A DNA stretch of 64,000 bases from positions 248,001 to 312,000 of the forward strand of contig JBOEGE010000001.1 of the NCBI GenBank assembly GCA_050633265.1, read 5' to 3'. Source of the DNA: JBLHZY01 sp050633265. Lineage in GTDB: Bacteria; Pseudomonadota; Alphaproteobacteria; Rhodobacterales; Rhodobacteraceae. This document shows, one piece after another, positions 25,183-34,288 of this stretch. Position 1 is the first letter of the stretch; each line of letters starts with the position of its first letter. A program made the position numbers and the translations under genes. The notes under the pieces were generated by a model. That model did not search any database, was not told the DNA's origin, and was given only the letters and a program-made list of their open reading frames with translations.

Positions 25183-25596
25183 TCAGTTCATCGAGATCGA
25201 GCGGATCACACCCGGATCAAAGAAGCCAAAATCCAAATTCCGGCAAAGCGCTAAGACCTCGCGGCGGATGATTTCAGGGTTGGGCAGGTTATTGGACAAG
25301 GCGCGATACTTGCCGCGAAAGCCGCAAGCCTGAAGGATCGTCGCCAGATCCATACAATCAAAACTGCGGCAAAGCGTTGGGGACACAACATAATCCGGCT
25401 GAAAAAGCGCCAAAAGATCCGGTCCGACCTCATAAAACTCGGCAAAGGCGATCTTTGGGCTGCGCACCGGCATTTTGCCCGCATCGATCCATGTATCCAG
25501 ATCCCCAACGGCCAAAATATTCGGCCCGGTGCTGGGCTCAACCGCCTCACGCCTGCTTTTTAAATCTATGACGTCGAGATCATTATAGTAGACCAT
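25183..25596 (-). CDS. Conserved small protein of Rhodobacterales, function unknown
   Basis: 137 residues. The segment PDYVVSPTLCRSFDCMDLATILQACGFRGKYRAL ... LPNPEIIRREV is a pattern I recognise from unnamed Roseobacter proteins. The two cysteines close together (LCRSFDC) are the notable residues. It is soluble with no signal peptide. The frame is open far upstream across the phoR gene on the other strand, but that part is antisense and not coding. The ATG at 25596 begins the family-like sequence MVYYNDLDVIDLKSRREA. Divergent from phoR. A regulatory or response-regulator-like role is possible but unsupported. Confidence 0.7.
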   Translation of the reverse strand: MVYYNDLDVIDLKSRREAVEPSTGPNILAVGDLDTWIDAGKMPVRSPKIAFAEFYEVGPDLLALFQPDYVVSPTLCRSFDCMDLATILQACGFRGKYRALSNNLPNPEIIRREVLALCRNLDFGFFDPGVIRSISMN

Positions 25597-25890
25597 GAGT
25601 CCAAATCGCCTGTCTTGAGGGTGCCTTCTGCATCGCGAGAAAAGCCTGTGGATACAATCAAGCGAAGAAATTGAGCAAAATGCAACAACCTTAGCGGTTT
25701 TTTTTCGTTTTTTGCGAATCAGAATACTTACGAACACAAACGCATCGGCCCGAAAATCAGCAAAACCCGCCATCGGTTTGACTTGTGCCCCGGCGCGCGC
25801 AACTCTTCGCAAAACAGTGCCAAACAGCCGCCGGCTCTTGGGCGCAGCGCCCAGATCATCACGCCGCCAAAACGCGCAGGAATTGCTAGA

Positions 25891-26931
25891 ATGACCCAGC
25901 CAGACGCCACTTCGCTGCTCGATGCAGTGCCCTTGCCGATGGTGCTGATCGGGGCGGATGAGCGAATCATCGCGATCAATCCACTGGCTCAGGCCTTGTT
26001 CGGGCAGGGGGCGCAGGGGCGCAATTATGTAACCTTCCTGCGCCAGCCGCTTTTGCTCGATTGTATCGAGGCCGCGCTGCGCCTCAACCAAGCAGGCGAG
26101 ACCCGGATCACCCTGACCGATGCCGGGCGCGACAGTGTTTATTTGGTGCGCGCGGTGCCGGCCCAAAGCGCGGTATTGATCAGTTTTGAGGATACAACCG
26201 CGCTGCAACAAGCCGGCCAGATGCGCCGGGATTTCGTTGCCAATGTCAGCCATGAGCTGCGCACCCCACTCACCGCATTGCTTGGCTTCATAGAAACCCT
26301 GCGCGGCCCGGCCCGCGAAGACGCAAAGGCGCGCGAACGCTTTTTGGAGATCATGGAACATGAGGCGAGCCGGATGAACCGCCTTGTCAGCGATCTTCTG
26401 TCGCTCTCTCGGGTCGAGGATGAAGAACGCGTGCGCCCCTCTCAGCAAATAGATGTGGCCGCCCAGATCACCATGACAATCGAGCGCCTGCGCCCCTTGG
26501 CCGAAGCGCAAAACATGCGCCTGACCGTTGAAGGGACAGAAAAGCCGATCATGATTCCCGGCGATGGGGATCAGCTCGGCCAAGTGCTGAGCAATCTGAT
26601 CGAAAACGCGATCAAATATGGGCGCAAAGCCGGGCAGGAGGCGGGCGATGTCTCGATCTGTCTGAGCAGCCATGACACAGAGCCAACCCTGCGCGCGGCC
26701 GCCGTGCGCATTGATATCGCGGATTCTGGCGATGGGATCGACACGGCTCATATCCCGCGCCTCACCGAGCGATTCTACCGTGTCGATGGGCATAGATCGC
26801 GTGAAATGGGCGGCACGGGGCTTGGGCTTGCGATTGTAAAACACATCATTAACCGCCATCGCGGCCGGATGCGCATCGAAAGCCACAAAGGCATCGGCAC
26901 TTGTTTTTCTGTAATCCTTCCAGCCACATAG
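25891..26931 (+). CDS. phoR: Phosphate-regulon sensor histidine kinase
   Basis: 346 residues. PAS domain (about 8-105, PLPMVLIGADERIIAINPLA), HisKA dimerisation/phosphoacceptor helix FVANVSHELRTPLTALLGF with His121, and HATPase_c with N-box NLIENAIKYGRK, G1 DSGDGID, F-box ERFYRVD and G2 GGTGLGLAIVKHI. It autophosphorylates and controls PhoB (32390). It lacks any N-terminal membrane span, so it is predicted to be soluble or tethered through PhoU/PstB. The ATG at 25891 has AGGAA 8 nt upstream. It heads the pst-phoU-phoB cluster. Confidence 0.93.
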   Translation: MTQPDATSLLDAVPLPMVLIGADERIIAINPLAQALFGQGAQGRNYVTFLRQPLLLDCIEAALRLNQAGETRITLTDAGRDSVYLVRAVPAQSAVLISFEDTTALQQAGQMRRDFVANVSHELRTPLTALLGFIETLRGPAREDAKARERFLEIMEHEASRMNRLVSDLLSLSRVEDEERVRPSQQIDVAAQITMTIERLRPLAEAQNMRLTVEGTEKPIMIPGDGDQLGQVLSNLIENAIKYGRKAGQEAGDVSICLSSHDTEPTLRAAAVRIDIADSGDGIDTAHIPRLTERFYRVDGHRSREMGGTGLGLAIVKHIINRHRGRMRIESHKGIGTCFSVILPAT

Positions 26932-27011
26932 CCAAAAGCGCGCGCCATATGCGGTAGGTTTTCTAGCGGGAGGCGCAAAATATCGTAGGGGAAACAGAGA
27001 AATTAAGGGCT

Positions 27012-27044
27012 TTGTCATATAACTGTTACAAACCTGTCACAAAA
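27012..27044 (+). promoter_or_regulatory. Three phased Pho-box repeats before pstS
   Basis: Three 11-bp direct repeats: TTGTCATATAA (27012), CTGTTACAAAC (27023) and CTGTCACAAAA (27034). They match the CTGTCAT-type PhoB half-site with exact helical phasing and lie 93 nt before the pstS ATG. They predict PhoB-activated pstSCAB-phoU-phoB expression under phosphate limitation. Confidence 0.9.
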
Positions 27045-27136
27045 GCATAGCGCAACGGGCATAGACCGCAGCTCGAGGGCGCATTCGCCCCGGGATGGGG
27101 CCGATAGATGGCCCAAAACTGCTTAGGAGCTACCAT

Positions 27137-28177
27137 ATGTCTTTTGTGAAACTGACCGCCTCAACTCTGGCGATCGCTGCTGTTTGCACCACGGCTGCCA
27201 CCGCGCGCGATCAAGTTCAGGTTGCAGGCTCATCGACCGTGCTGCCATATGCGGCGATTGTTGCTGAATCCTTTGGCGAAAACTTTGAATTCCCCACTCC
27301 GGTTGTGGAATCCGGCGGCTCTTCGGCTGGCCTCAAGCGCTTCTGCGAAGGTGTTGGCGAGAATACAATTGATGTGGCCAATGCTTCGCGCGCCATCAAA
27401 GAAAAAGAAGTCAAAGCCTGCGCCGAAGCTGGCGTGACCGATATTATCGAAGTGCGCATCGGCTATGATGGCATCGTTTTTGCCTCTGATATCAATGGCA
27501 ACGGCTTTGAGTTCACCCCAGAGCACTGGTACAAAGCGCTCTCTGCTCAAACAGTTGTTGACGGCAAGCTTGTCGATAACACAGCCACCATGTGGAACGA
27601 GATTGATCCAAGCCTGCCCGCCCAAGACATCCAAGCGTTTATCCCGGGCACAAAGCACGGCACACGCGAAGTTTTCGAGGAAAAAGTGATCCTCGCGGGC
27701 TGTGAAGCCACTGGCGATTTTGAGGTGATCAAAGCCGCGCTTGGCGACGACAAAAAAGCCGCTGAAAAAGCCTGTATCGCGCTGCGCACTGATGGGCGCA
27801 CCGTTGATATTGATGGCGATTACACCGAAACACTGGCCCGTATCCAATCCGATACAAACGGCATCGGCGTGTTTGGTCTTTCCTTCTATGAAAACAACAC
27901 AGACAAGCTGCAAGTCGCAACAATGTCTGGCGTTATGCCCTCCACCGAGAGCATCGCATCGGGCGAATATCCCGTGTCGCGCCCGCTCTACTTCTACATC
28001 AAAAAAGCCCATATCGGCGTGATCCCCGGCCTGAAAGAATATGCCGAGTTCTTCATCTCCGATGATATGGCCGGCCCTGATGGCCCTCTGGCGGAATACG
28101 GTCTTGTGTCTGACCCAGAGCTTGAGAAGACACAAATGATCGTTGCAGACGAAGCGCCAATGGGCTCTTCGATGTAA
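27137..28177 (+). CDS. pstS: Phosphate ABC transporter, periplasmic binding protein
   Basis: High-affinity phosphate-binding protein, 346 residues. Signal peptide MSFVKLTASTLAIAAVCTTAATA/RDQVQVAGSSTV; phosphate-loop segments AGSSTVLPYA, ESGGSSAGLKRFCEGVG and IDVANASR; conserved YDGIVFASD. Codon choice (ACA, CCA, GCT) suggests very high expression. TAGGAGC precedes the ATG at 27137. The triple Pho box lies upstream. The 88-nt gap to pstC has no obvious terminator. Confidence 0.95.
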   Translation: MSFVKLTASTLAIAAVCTTAATARDQVQVAGSSTVLPYAAIVAESFGENFEFPTPVVESGGSSAGLKRFCEGVGENTIDVANASRAIKEKEVKACAEAGVTDIIEVRIGYDGIVFASDINGNGFEFTPEHWYKALSAQTVVDGKLVDNTATMWNEIDPSLPAQDIQAFIPGTKHGTREVFEEKVILAGCEATGDFEVIKAALGDDKKAAEKACIALRTDGRTVDIDGDYTETLARIQSDTNGIGVFGLSFYENNTDKLQVATMSGVMPSTESIASGEYPVSRPLYFYIKKAHIGVIPGLKEYAEFFISDDMAGPDGPLAEYGLVSDPELEKTQMIVADEAPMGSSM

Positions 28178-28265
28178 TCATCGCTTTCGGGGCTGTGCAT
28201 CACATTGCGCAGCCCCACCACTTGCTGCACACTCCATAAAACGCCGTCTTGCCTGGGATCATATA

Positions 28266-29492
28266 ATGACCTTTCTTGCGCTGTCTCTTTGTATGATCGC
28301 ACTTGTTGTTCTGGGCTATTTTCTGGGCCGCGCGCGGGTAACATCGCTTGCCAATGCCCAAGGGATCCGCCCCCATTCCCTGCTGAATTACTACGGGCTC
28401 AACATTGCCTTTGCCGCAGCGATCCCGGCCCTTGCGCTGATGCTGCTCTGGGCGATTGCCGCGCGGCTTATTCCAGCGCTTGAAGCACTTGCCCCGATCC
28501 GCAACTACATCCTGCTTGCGGTATCTTTTGGCGGCTTTGCTCTGGCGCTTGTGCAAACCAAACCAGATCTGCGCGCGCGCAATTCGGCTGAGCGCTGGAT
28601 CATGATGCTGCTGATCGCTTCTGCCTCCATCGCCATTCTCACCACCCTTGGCATTGTTCTCTCGATGCTCTTTGAGACCCGCAATTTCTTCACCCAATAC
28701 CCGGTCAAAGACTTTCTCTTTGGGCTCACCTGGTCGCCCGATTTTCGCGGCGACAGCGCGCTTGGCATCCTGCCGCTGCTTTGGGGAACGCTCTATATCA
28801 GTTTCATCGCGCTGCTCTTTGCGGTGCCAACGGGGATGTTTGCCGCGATCTATCTGTCGGAATATGCCGGGCCAAAAACCCGCGCTGTGGCCAAGCCGCT
28901 AATCGAGGTGCTCGCGGGCATCCCAACAATCGTTTACGGGCTCTTTGCGCTGATCACAGTGGGGCCAATGCTGCGCGATTATCTGGCCGAACCGCTTGGC
29001 CTTGGCAACAGCGGCGCTTCGGTGATGACAGCCGGGCTGGTGATGGGCATCATGCTGATCCCCTTTGTCAGCTCGCTCTCAGACGATATCATCAACGCGG
29101 TGCCCCAATCCATGCGCGATGGCTCGCTTGGCCTGGGTGCGACAAAATCCGAAACCATCCGCCAAGTCGTTGTTCCCGCAGCACTTCCGGGCATTGTTGG
29201 CGCGATCCTTCTGGCCGCCAGCCGCGCCATTGGCGAGACAATGATCGTGGTGCTTGGGGCAGGGGCGGCGGCCGCGCAGCTTCAATCGGGCCTTGCAGAA
29301 GCGATCAACCCCTTTGAAGCGATGACCACTGTCACCGTCAAAATCGTTAGCCAATTGACCGGCGACACAGATTTTGCCTCGCCCGAAACACTTGTCGCCT
29401 TTGCCCTTGGCCTGTCGCTTTTCATCATCACCCTGGGCCTCAATATTATCGCGCTCTACATCGTGCGCAAATACCGGGAGCAATACGAATGA
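28266..29492 (+). CDS. pstC: Phosphate ABC transporter permease
   Basis: 408 residues, inner membrane. The N-terminal hydrophobic extension (residues 1-130, about four spans) is typical of alphaproteobacterial PstC, followed by the binding-protein-dependent permease core. EAA loop: QSMRDGSLGLGATKSETIRQVVVPAA; also PTIVYGLFALITVGP. The ATG at 28266 follows TGGGATC. The stop overlaps the pstA start (ATGA). Forms the phosphate channel with PstA. Confidence 0.93.
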   Translation: MTFLALSLCMIALVVLGYFLGRARVTSLANAQGIRPHSLLNYYGLNIAFAAAIPALALMLLWAIAARLIPALEALAPIRNYILLAVSFGGFALALVQTKPDLRARNSAERWIMMLLIASASIAILTTLGIVLSMLFETRNFFTQYPVKDFLFGLTWSPDFRGDSALGILPLLWGTLYISFIALLFAVPTGMFAAIYLSEYAGPKTRAVAKPLIEVLAGIPTIVYGLFALITVGPMLRDYLAEPLGLGNSGASVMTAGLVMGIMLIPFVSSLSDDIINAVPQSMRDGSLGLGATKSETIRQVVVPAALPGIVGAILLAASRAIGETMIVVLGAGAAAAQLQSGLAEAINPFEAMTTVTVKIVSQLTGDTDFASPETLVAFALGLSLFIITLGLNIIALYIVRKYREQYE

Positions 29493-30841
29493 GCGATCCA
29501 ATCGCAGGCGCATCCGTGCCCAAAACCTCGCTGCTTGCGCCCGATGCGCGCACCCGCAAACGCAATGCCGCAGAGGCCCGGTTCAAAGCATATGGCCTTG
29601 GCGCTGTCTTGCTTGGAATTGCCGCGCTGATCATGCTTTTGATCTCGATCTTTGGCACAGGCAGCTCGGCCTTTCGCCAAACCTATATCACTCTGCCGGT
29701 TGAGCTTCTTGAAAACAAACTCGACAAGAAAGGCAATCGCGATCCGGCGGAAATGGCCAAAGTATCGACCATCGGCTATGCGACCCTGCTCAAAAACGCA
29801 TTGCTCGCCGAAATGGAGGCCCAGGGCATCGCGATTGAGGGCATCAGCAACAAGGATGTTGGCGCGCTGATCTCCAAAGCCGCGCCTGCGCAGGTCCGCG
29901 ATTTTACCCTCGCCAACCCGCAGGCCATCGGCCAGACGATCCCCTTTGAAATGCTCGCCAATGGGCGCGTTGATGGCTATTATAAGGGCCGCGTCAGCAT
30001 GGAAAGCGCCGCCCTTGATGGCAATGTCACGCCCGCGCAGTTGCAGCTGGCCGATGCGCTCAAAGCGGCGGGCCTGCTTGAGACGAAATTCAACTGGGCC
30101 TTTATCACCGCACCCGATGCCTCCGATCAACGCCCCGAAGCGGCCGGGCTTGGCGTGGCGATCCTTGGCTCGCTTTATATGATGTCGGTGGTGCTTTGCC
30201 TTGCGCTGCCCATCGGGGTTGCTGCCTCGATCTACCTTGAGGAATTCGCCCCCAAGAACCGCCTTACCGATGTGATTGAGGTCAATATCTCCAACCTCGC
30301 GGCCGTGCCCTCGATCGTCTTTGGTATCCTTGGCTTGGCGATCTTTATCAACTTTGCCGATCTGCCCCAATCCGCGCCCATCGTCGGCGGGCTTGTGCTC
30401 ACCCTGATGACATTGCCAACGATCATCATCTCAACCCGCGCCTCGCTGAAATCTGTGCCGCCCTCGATCCGCGATGCAGCGCTTGGGGTAGGGGCCTCAA
30501 AGATGCAATCGGTGTTTCACCACGTTTTGCCGCTGGCCGCCCCCGGCATCCTCACCGGCACCATCATCGGCCTTGCCCAAGCGCTTGGCGAAACCGCGCC
30601 CTTGCTCTTGATCGGCATGGTGGCCTTTGTCGCCGAATATCCCGAAGCCTGGAGCGCCCAAACCGGCCTCTTTGGCGATCCCTCGACGGCGCTGCCCGTG
30701 CAGGTCTATAATTGGACACAGCGCGCCGATCCGGGCTTTGTTGAGCGCGCCTCGGGGGCCATCATCGTTTTGCTGATCTTCCTGGTCTGCATGAATGTGC
30801 TCGCCGTCACCCTGCGCCGCCGCTTTGAGCGCCGCTGGTAG
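29489..30841 (+). CDS. pstA: Phosphate ABC transporter permease
   Basis: 450 residues, longer than E. coli PstA (about 300) because of the N-terminal DUF3333-type periplasmic insertion usual in alphaproteobacteria (about residues 60-225, between the first and second membrane spans). The permease core follows, with EAA loop PSIRDAALGVGASKMQSVFHHVLPLAAPG and IIGLAQALGETAPLLLIGM. Coupled to pstC by a 4-nt overlap and followed by pstB after 21 nt. Confidence 0.93.
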   Translation: MSDPIAGASVPKTSLLAPDARTRKRNAAEARFKAYGLGAVLLGIAALIMLLISIFGTGSSAFRQTYITLPVELLENKLDKKGNRDPAEMAKVSTIGYATLLKNALLAEMEAQGIAIEGISNKDVGALISKAAPAQVRDFTLANPQAIGQTIPFEMLANGRVDGYYKGRVSMESAALDGNVTPAQLQLADALKAAGLLETKFNWAFITAPDASDQRPEAAGLGVAILGSLYMMSVVLCLALPIGVAASIYLEEFAPKNRLTDVIEVNISNLAAVPSIVFGILGLAIFINFADLPQSAPIVGGLVLTLMTLPTIIISTRASLKSVPPSIRDAALGVGASKMQSVFHHVLPLAAPGILTGTIIGLAQALGETAPLLLIGMVAFVAEYPEAWSAQTGLFGDPSTALPVQVYNWTQRADPGFVERASGAIIVLLIFLVCMNVLAVTLRRRFERRW

Positions 30842-30862
30842 CCGCGAATTGGAGCCCCGAAA

Positions 30863-31660
30863 ATGAATGATATGCGACTAACCCAGCGAGCCACCGATAT
30901 GACCGATACCAAAATCACAGCCTCCGGCGTTCAGGTCTATTATGGGGAAACCCATGCGATCAAAGACGTGAATGTTGAGATCAAAGACAAGACCGTCACC
31001 GCCTTTATCGGCCCCTCGGGCTGTGGGAAATCGACCTTTCTGCGCTGTCTCAACCGGATGAATGATACGATTGATATCTGCCGGGTTGAGGGCGATATCC
31101 GCATCGATGGCGAAGATATTTACGATCCCAAAGTCGATCCGGTGCAGCTTCGCGCCAAGGTCGGCATGGTGTTTCAAAAGCCCAACCCCTTTCCCAAATC
31201 CATCTATGATAACGTCGCTTACGGGCCGCGCATTCACGGGCTGGCCAAAACCAAAGCCGAGCTGGATGAGATCGTCGAGAAAAGCCTGCGCCGCGGCGCG
31301 ATCTGGGAAGAGGTCAAAGACCGGCTTGATGCGCCCGGAACCGGCCTTTCAGGCGGCCAACAACAGCGCCTGTGCATCGCGCGCGCTGTGGCAACCGAGC
31401 CGGAAATCTTGCTGATGGATGAACCATGCTCGGCCCTTGATCCCATCGCCACGGCCCAAGTCGAAGAGCTGATCGACGAGCTGCGCGCGCAATATTCGGT
31501 CGTGATCGTCACCCACTCGATGCAACAGGCCGCCCGTGTCAGCCAGAAAACCGCGTTCTTTCACCTCGGAAACCTCGTTGAATACGGCGAAACCGGCCAA
31601 ATTTTCACCAACCCTCAAGACCCACGCACAGAGAGCTATATCACCGGGCGGATCGGGTAA
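30863..31660 (+). CDS. pstB: Phosphate ABC transporter ATPase
   Basis: 265 residues. Walker A GPSGCGKSTFLRCLNRMND, Q-loop MVFQKPNPFPKSIYDNVAYG, signature LSGGQQQRLCIARA, Walker B ILLMDEPCSALDP, switch His VTHSMQQAARVS: all in the exact PstB form. Ribosome site GGAG at 30850-30853. An internal ATG at 30899 is an alternative start without consequence for domains. It powers phosphate uptake and transmits transport status to PhoR through PhoU. Confidence 0.95.
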   Translation: MNDMRLTQRATDMTDTKITASGVQVYYGETHAIKDVNVEIKDKTVTAFIGPSGCGKSTFLRCLNRMNDTIDICRVEGDIRIDGEDIYDPKVDPVQLRAKVGMVFQKPNPFPKSIYDNVAYGPRIHGLAKTKAELDEIVEKSLRRGAIWEEVKDRLDAPGTGLSGGQQQRLCIARAVATEPEILLMDEPCSALDPIATAQVEELIDELRAQYSVVIVTHSMQQAARVSQKTAFFHLGNLVEYGETGQIFTNPQDPRTESYITGRIG

Positions 31661-31664
31661 GGAC

Positions 31665-32390
31665 ATGAGCATGAACGAACAACATATCGCCTCCGCCTTT
31701 GACCGTGATCTTGAAGGAATTCAGGCCCTTATCATGAAAATGGGCGGGCTGGTTGAGGCCAATATCGCCGATGCGGCCCGCAGCCTTGAAACCCGCGATG
31801 AAGAGCTCGCGGATAAAGTTCGCAAGGCCGATAAACAGATTGATACGCTTGAAGAGCAGGTCAACGAAGAGGCCGCCCGCCTGATTGCCCTGCGCGGACC
31901 CATCGCGGGCGATCTGCGCACGGTTTTGTCGGTGATGAAAATCTCGGGCAACCTTGAGCGTTGCGGCGATTACGCCAAAAACTTGGCCAAACGCACCGGG
32001 GTTTTGCTGCAAATGGAGCCAGTAGGGGGCTCGCCCAAATCCATCCGCCGCATGGCGCGCGAAGTTGAACAGATGCTCAAAATGGCGCTCGATGCCTATA
32101 TTCAGCGCGATGTTGACCTGGCCGAACAGGTGCGCGCGCGCGATCTGGATGTCGATCAGATGTATACCGCAATTTTCCGCGAATTCCTGACCTATATGAT
32201 GGAAGATCCGCGCAATATCACCGCCTGTATGCACCTGCATTTCATCGCCAAAAACATCGAACGTATGGGCGATCACGCAACCTCGATTGCCGAGCAAGTC
32301 ATCTATCTTGTGACCGGAGAAATGCCCGAGGAAAGCCGCACCAAAGGCGATAACACCTCAACCCAAGTGCTTGATGAGGGCCCTGCATAA
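31665..32390 (+). CDS. phoU: Phosphate-signalling protein PhoU
   Basis: 241 residues, all-helical, two tandem three-helix PhoU repeats, each with the acidic metal-binding E/D-xxx-D signature (LEEQVNEEAARLIALRGPIAGDLR in the first; ERMGDHATSIAEQVIYL in the second). It links PstSCAB occupancy to PhoR and represses the regulon when phosphate is plentiful. Start at 31665 or 31671; GTAAGG lies upstream and the pstB stop is 4 nt away. The stop overlaps phoB. Confidence 0.94.
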   Translation: MSMNEQHIASAFDRDLEGIQALIMKMGGLVEANIADAARSLETRDEELADKVRKADKQIDTLEEQVNEEAARLIALRGPIAGDLRTVLSVMKISGNLERCGDYAKNLAKRTGVLLQMEPVGGSPKSIRRMAREVEQMLKMALDAYIQRDVDLAEQVRARDLDVDQMYTAIFREFLTYMMEDPRNITACMHLHFIAKNIERMGDHATSIAEQVIYLVTGEMPEESRTKGDNTSTQVLDEGPA

Positions 32391-33079
32391 TGTCTGCCAC
32401 GCAACCGCGCGTCTTGATTGTAGAAGACGAACCCGCGCAACGCGAAGTCCTGGCCTATAACCTTGAGGCTGAAGGCTTTAGCGTTAACCGCGCCGAAAGC
32501 GGCGATGAGGCGCTGCTCTTGGTTGAAGAAGAAACCCCCGATCTGATCGTGCTCGATTGGATGCTGCCCGGTGTCAGCGGAATCGAAATCTGCCGCCGCC
32601 TCAAAACCCGGCCAGAGACGCGCAACGTGCCGATCATCATGCTCTCGGCCCGCTCGGAAGAGGTTGATCGGGTGAGGGGGCTTGAAACCGGCGCCGATGA
32701 TTACGTGGTCAAACCCTATTCCATCGTCGAGCTGATGGCCCGCGTGCGCACCCAGCTGCGCCGCACACGCCCGGCAACCGTTGGTCAACGGCTTGAATTC
32801 GAAGACATCGTGCTTGATGCCGAAACCCACCGTGTGACCCGCGATGAAAAATCGCTCAAACTTGGGCCAACCGAATTTCGCTTGCTCAGCACATTTATGG
32901 AAAAGCCCGGGCGCGTCTGGTCGCGTGAACAGCTGCTTGATCGGGTCTGGGGCCGCGATATCTATGTCGATACGCGCACCGTCGATGTCCATATCGGCCG
33001 CCTGCGCAAAGCCCTAAGCCAACACGGCGGCGATGATCTCTTGCGCACCGTGCGCGGCGCCGGATACGCGCTAGGCTAG
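32390..33079 (+). CDS. phoB: Phosphate-regulon response regulator
   Basis: 229 residues. Receiver domain with acidic pocket VEDE (Asp13), phosphoacceptor Asp56 (LIVLDWMLPG) and Lys108 (YVVKPYS). C-terminal OmpR/PhoB winged helix with LGPTEFRLLSTFMEKPGRVWSREQLLDRVWG and DTRTVDVHIGRLRKAL. Phosphorylated by PhoR (25891) and predicted to bind the three Pho boxes at 27012-27044. Start overlaps the phoU stop by one base. Last gene of the cluster. Confidence 0.95.
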   Translation: MSATQPRVLIVEDEPAQREVLAYNLEAEGFSVNRAESGDEALLLVEEETPDLIVLDWMLPGVSGIEICRRLKTRPETRNVPIIMLSARSEEVDRVRGLETGADDYVVKPYSIVELMARVRTQLRRTRPATVGQRLEFEDIVLDAETHRVTRDEKSLKLGPTEFRLLSTFMEKPGRVWSREQLLDRVWGRDIYVDTRTVDVHIGRLRKALSQHGGDDLLRTVRGAGYALG

Positions 33080-33406
33080 TGCAGTATTTGTGATTAATAA
33101 GAACAGCTTACACAGCACAGCTCAACCATCTCATCACGCGTGAGGGGGCTTTCTCTGCCTGCGCGGTAAATTGGATAGCAAAATCCTATAATCAGTATTA
33201 TGTTAAATATCCATATAACAAAACGCGCTCTATAAGGCCCTCAACCATCAATCCCCGCCGAAAACCTCTCAGCACGCCCACAGAGCTGCGAAAAATGCGC
33301 CGATCCGGCCCTCACGCAGCCCATTGCGAAAAACAGCGCAACCCGGTTACTGTGAACCTCGCAAGCAGCCCATCGGCCTTGCACCGCGAAAACCAAAGGA
33401 GCGCTG
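33080..33406. other. 327-bp intergenic region between phoB and the ureide gene
   Basis: Contains an AT-rich patch (33165-33235) including a perfect TATAAT at 33187-33192 without a convincing -35. It is probably promoter or leader DNA for the following ureidoglycine gene, whose ribosome site AAAGGAG lies at 33396-33402. No gene or clear terminator was seen. Confidence 0.4.
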
Positions 33407-34231
33407 ATGTCACCGAAATATTTTGCCCAAACCGGCGGGCACCCGGGCCAAGAGCAGCTTCTCTCAGATCGCGCCGTTTTCACCGAGGCCTATGCGGTGA
33501 TCCCCAAGGGCTCGATGCGCGATATCGTCACCAGCTTTTTGCCATTCTGGGCGGATACGCGGCTTTGGGTTCTGGCGCGCCCCTTAAGCGGTTTTGCCGA
33601 GACCTTTTCGCAATATCTGATGGAGGTCGCGCCCGGCGGCGGCTCGGATCAGCCAGAGAATGATGCGCGCGCTCAGGGCGTTTTGTTTGTTGTCGATGGT
33701 GAGGCCGCGCTTGTTGTCGATGGTAAGGAACATCAGCTTGCCCCCGGCGGCTATGCTTACCTTCCTGCGGGCGCTCAATGGACCCTTCATAATAAGTCCA
33801 AAAACACGCTGCGCTTTCACTGGATCCGCAAGGTATATGAAGCCCTGCCCGGCCTGCCCGCGCCCGATGTGATCATCGCAAATGAGGCCGATATTGCCCC
33901 CACAGCGATGCCCGATACGGGCGGCAAATGGGCCACCACGCGCTTTGTCGCGCCTGATGATCTGCGCCATGATATGCATGTGAATATTGTCACGTTGCAG
34001 CCCGGCGCGACCATCCCGTTTATGGAAACCCATGTGATGGAGCATGGGCTCTATGTGCTTGAAGGCAAAGCGGTTTATCGGCTCAATCGGGATTGGGTTG
34101 AAGTTGAAGCGGGCGATTTTATCTGGCTGCGCGCCTTTTGCCCGCAGGCCTGTTATGCAGGCGGCACAGGCCCGTTTCGCTACCTGCTTTATAAGGATGT
34201 AAACCGCCATATGAGCCTGCTGCCAAAGTAG
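33407..34231 (+). CDS. allE: (S)-ureidoglycine aminohydrolase
   Basis: Bicupin of 274 residues (UGHY/AllE family). It releases ammonia from (S)-ureidoglycine to give (S)-ureidoglycolate, the step between allantoate amidohydrolase and ureidoglycolate lyase. Visible family segments: FTEAYAVIPKGSMRDIVTSFLP at the N-terminus; first cupin GVLFVVDGEAALVVDGKEHQL; second cupin with metal ligands in PFMETHVMEHGLYVLEGKAVY (His, Glu, His). The end YKDVNRHMSL is typical. It is convergent with allA and the allantoinase fusion, which carry the neighbouring steps. Confidence 0.9.
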   Translation: MSPKYFAQTGGHPGQEQLLSDRAVFTEAYAVIPKGSMRDIVTSFLPFWADTRLWVLARPLSGFAETFSQYLMEVAPGGGSDQPENDARAQGVLFVVDGEAALVVDGKEHQLAPGGYAYLPAGAQWTLHNKSKNTLRFHWIRKVYEALPGLPAPDVIIANEADIAPTAMPDTGGKWATTRFVAPDDLRHDMHVNIVTLQPGATIPFMETHVMEHGLYVLEGKAVYRLNRDWVEVEAGDFIWLRAFCPQACYAGGTGPFRYLLYKDVNRHMSLLPK

Positions 34232-34288
34232 CTTTGGCGCGGGTTTTGGCCTCGACGATCCGGCCAAAGGGGCCTCTATCTTGCCTTG

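Noticed and set aside
25600..27018. Long minus-strand open frame continuing upstream of the 137-residue protein
   Set aside because: It runs antisense through phoR, has no family features beyond the last 137 residues, and is explained by GC-rich frame bias. Only the part from 25596 was kept.
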